From NCBI GenBank assembly GCA_022865865.1, contig JALHTN010000574.1, forward strand, positions 1 through 7,920: DNA of 7,920 nucleotides. The letters run 5' to 3'. The DNA is from Anaerolineales bacterium. Lineage in GTDB: Bacteria; Chloroflexota; Anaerolineae; Anaerolineales; UBA4823. Both the position numbers and the translations under genes were made by a program. The notes beneath the pieces were generated by a model. It searched no databases, was not told where the DNA came from, and saw nothing but the letters and a program-made list of their open reading frames with translations. This document shows, one piece after another, positions 6,271 through 7,920 of this stretch. The first letter of the stretch is position 1; the number at the start of each line of letters is the position of its first letter.

Positions 6271-6435
6271 GGATGCCAGTTATTCTTGGGAAAAATATAA
6301 GCGGGATAGAAGATGTGAAGATCCAGATTTACTTTGGAAATTAATGGAGATTGTTCCATGACTTCTTATACAGAAAATGATAGCGGCATTGCTTTTTGAA
6401 TACGAATCCCCCTTAGCTGTACCCCTCTCGCCCTC

Positions 6436-7386
6436 TTACCGACGGATCGGTCTCGTCGCCTCATCCCGAAAGCGTGGATCTTGTTCAAGGGTTAATCGCA
6501 GTCCCTCTTCTAAGGAGACCCTCGGCCGGTAGCCAAGGCTTTCCTTGGCCAGGGACAAATCCGCGCACATGCGGGATACACCCGGGTCAGTCCGGGGATT
6601 GAATATGATCTCTGCACTGCTGTTGGTAACTTCCAGCACCATCTTTGCCAGTTCGCGCACGCTGGTCTCCTCACCACTGCCCACATTGACCACCAGGCGG
6701 TTAACTTCCCGCGCTGTGGCCGCGGCCACCATGGCATTGACCACATCCTCCACGTAGACATAATCCCGGGTCTGGCTGCCATCTCTGTGCACCACCAGTG
6801 TTCCCCCGCCAACCGCCTGGCGGATAAAATTGGGGATCACCGGCCCGTGTGAGGGGGGCAAATTCTGTCCAGGTCCATAAGCATTGAAGACCCTTAAACT
6901 AACCGTTTCAATGGCCCACAAATTTCCGATGGTGCGCACATAATATTCGGCGCTCAGTTTGGAAACCGCATATGGGGAGTGAGGATCAAGTGGAGAGTCT
7001 TCTTTGAGGGGTTGTTCCCCCTGGTCGCCATAGACCGCACCAGATGAAACCAATACTACCCGGCGCACACCCACATCCCGCATAGCTTCCATCAGGCTGA
7101 CCGTGCCGCCAACGTTGACTGCGGAATATTCTCTCGGGTAGAGCACAGATTCTGCTACGATTACCCGCGCCGCCAGGTGGTAGACACAGTCTACTTCCTG
7201 GAGCAAGGTCCACAATTTGGGTCGGTCGTTGACATCGCCGCGGGTGAAGAGCACATCCGGGGAAAGCGCCTGTGGATCACCCGTGGAAAGATCATCCAGG
7301 CCGCGTACCTGGTGGCCTTCACGCGCCAGGCGATTTGCCAGCGCCGATCCCAGGAAACCCGCCGCACCCGTGATTAGGAAATTCAT
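6436..7386 (-). CDS. NAD-dependent nucleotide-sugar epimerase/dehydratase (GalE-like extended SDR)
   Basis: This 316-residue extended SDR has the Rossmann motif GAAGFLG at 7-13 and Asp31/Asp32 (LDDLSTG) binding the NAD ribose, as in UDP-glucose 4-epimerases. HLAA is at 70-73. The catalytic region is VSSGAVYGD (113-121) followed by YAVSK with Tyr139 and Lys143. VFNAYGPGQ and QTRDYVYVEDVV are conserved sugar-nucleotide binding segments. The likely reaction is C4 epimerisation of a UDP-hexose or a related NDP-sugar conversion for surface polysaccharide or lipid-linked sugars, in the cytoplasm. The substrate cannot be fixed from sequence: GalE, WbpP-like and dTDP-sugar enzymes are alternatives. 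It is somewhat shorter than E. coli GalE (338). No Shine-Dalgarno is present, and a consensus extended -10 ends nine bases before ATG, predicting a leaderless mRNA. It is divergent from the gene at 7480 with a 93-nt gap. Confidence 0.9.
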   Translation of the reverse strand: MNFLITGAAGFLGSALANRLAREGHQVRGLDDLSTGDPQALSPDVLFTRGDVNDRPKLWTLLQEVDCVYHLAARVIVAESVLYPREYSAVNVGGTVSLMEAMRDVGVRRVVLVSSGAVYGDQGEQPLKEDSPLDPHSPYAVSKLSAEYYVRTIGNLWAIETVSLRVFNAYGPGQNLPPSHGPVIPNFIRQAVGGGTLVVHRDGSQTRDYVYVEDVVNAMVAAATAREVNRLVVNVGSGEETSVRELAKMVLEVTNSSAEIIFNPRTDPGVSRMCADLSLAKESLGYRPRVSLEEGLRLTLEQDPRFRDEATRPIRR

Positions 7387-7395
7387 CGTCCGGCG

Positions 7396-7404
7396 ATTAT
7401 AGCA
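7396..7404 (-). promoter_or_regulatory. Extended -10 promoter of the epimerase gene
   Basis: On the minus strand the sequence reads TGC-TATAAT (7404-7396): a perfect -10 hexamer with the TGn extension. No good -35 is seen 16-18 bases upstream, which extended -10 promoters tolerate. Nine bases separate the hexamer from ATG at 7386, so transcription should start within about three bases of the start codon. Confidence 0.65.
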
Positions 7405-7443
7405 CGAGAATAGGGATCGAGAACGGCCCCGGTCAGCCAGCGT

Positions 7444-7472
7444 TTGACAGGCAACCGATAAGGCAGTATCAT
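7444..7472 (+). promoter_or_regulatory. Sigma-70-type promoter of the anchored hypothetical protein
   Basis: A perfect -35 TTGACA (7444-7449), an ideal 17-base spacer and -10 TATCAT (7467-7472, five of six consensus bases). Seven bases (CACCGCC) separate the -10 from ATG at 7480, so the first transcribed base should be at or next to the A of ATG. No Shine-Dalgarno is present. Confidence 0.7.
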
Positions 7473-7479
7473 CACCGCC

Positions 7480-7920
7480 ATGTCGCTAAAACGATGGTCA
7501 AAGATCTTGCTGATCCTGGTCGCAGGCAGTCTTTTGCTGGCGTTCAGCAATTATCCGCCTGGTGACCAGCTGCAGCGCATTCGAGCTTATTCACGCCCCT
7601 TGGAATTTGATTACGTCGGTTGGACCTTGAATGCCTTGGGGACTAAGCTGGGTCAGGTCGCGCTGGATGCCACCGAAACCGTTTCGCCGGAGGAACTGCG
7701 CCAGATTGTGCTCGATTACCTGGATTTAATTAGCCAGATCGACCAGGCCAATCGCCGTTTGAATGAAATTTATGCCGATCCTGAAATCACAAATCCAGAG
7801 ATTGCCTCCCGATTAGTTCGCCAGCAGCTGGCTGAATTAGGTGCAGAACGTGCTCACCTGGGACCGGTCGCCGAAGCGATCCTGCAGAGCCAGATCAGCG
7901 AAATTGTGGCCGAACTGGGC
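7480..7920 (+). CDS. N-terminally anchored protein of unknown function, 3' end outside window
   Basis: The frame is open from ATG 7480 to the right edge (147 codons, no stop), so it is partial. The N-terminus (MSLKRWSKILLILVAGSLLLAFSNYPPG) has a Lys/Arg-rich head and a hydrophobic core at about residues 9-22. This is a signal peptide or a single membrane anchor, placing the rest outside the cytoplasm. There is no Cys after the core, so it is not a lipoprotein. Residues from about 65 onward are Glu/Gln/Leu rich and look helical, possibly coiled coil (SPEELRQIVLDYLDLISQ, then IDQANRRLNEIY). I recognise no domain. A strong promoter lies directly upstream without an SD, suggesting leaderless translation. 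It is divergent from the sugar epimerase, which hints at envelope work but does not prove it. Confidence 0.75.
   Translation, partial: MSLKRWSKILLILVAGSLLLAFSNYPPGDQLQRIRAYSRPLEFDYVGWTLNALGTKLGQVALDATETVSPEELRQIVLDYLDLISQIDQANRRLNEIYADPEITNPEIASRLVRQQLAELGAERAHLGPVAEAILQSQISEIVAELG

Noticed and set aside
6147..6359. Minus-strand 70-codon frame
   Set aside because: Antisense to the small acidic ORF, no SD, Ser/Ile-rich shadow composition.
6383..6399. AGC...GCT followed by TTTTT as terminator
   Set aside because: Only three base pairs in the stem, too weak for an intrinsic terminator.

Overview
The window looks like a chromosomal segment of a moderately GC-rich bacterium with short housekeeping operons. 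A Chloroflexota (Anaerolineae-like) source is my best guess. It rests on the mix of a LytM/M23 peptidase, a bactofilin next to FabI, an AAG-type glycosylase and an unrecognised anchored protein. This is an impression from gene style, not a marker-gene assignment. I see no phage, transposon, CRISPR or RNA gene.

Layout: the left edge holds the 3' part of an M23 zinc metallopeptidase gene (+, to 652). It is followed by a probable two-gene lipid or acyl-CoA unit (+): a classical short-chain dehydrogenase (718-1470) and a crotonase-family enoyl-CoA hydratase (1520-2296). Facing these with a 4-nt gap is a minus-strand pair: fabI (enoyl-ACP reductase, start at 3530) and, 6 nt behind it, a bactofilin (2301-2741). 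A 3-methyladenine DNA glycosylase gene (3662-4258, -) lies upstream of fabI. A 458-nt stretch without an assigned gene then leads to a CBS-CBS-ACT sensor-like protein (4717-5370, +).

From about 5370 to 6435 the DNA is visibly more AT-rich and gene-poor. It holds two small ORFs: a 67-residue two-helix membrane protein (5606-5809, -) and a 56-residue very acidic protein (6100-6270, +) whose reading may continue in another frame. The right end has a divergent pair: an NAD-dependent nucleotide-sugar epimerase (6436-7386, -) and the 5' part of an unrecognised N-terminally anchored protein (7480 to the window edge, +).

How they fit together: FabI makes saturated acyl-ACP for membranes, while the dehydrogenase and hydratase probably handle 3-hydroxyacyl and enoyl-CoA intermediates. 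The bactofilin, the M23 peptidase and the sugar epimerase all belong to envelope or cell-shape functions. I do not see a clear undescribed defence or mobile system. The most striking local signal is regulatory: both genes of the divergent pair at 7386/7480 have a good -10 element 7 to 9 nt before the ATG and no Shine-Dalgarno, which predicts leaderless mRNAs. Five other genes in the window have recognisable SD motifs.
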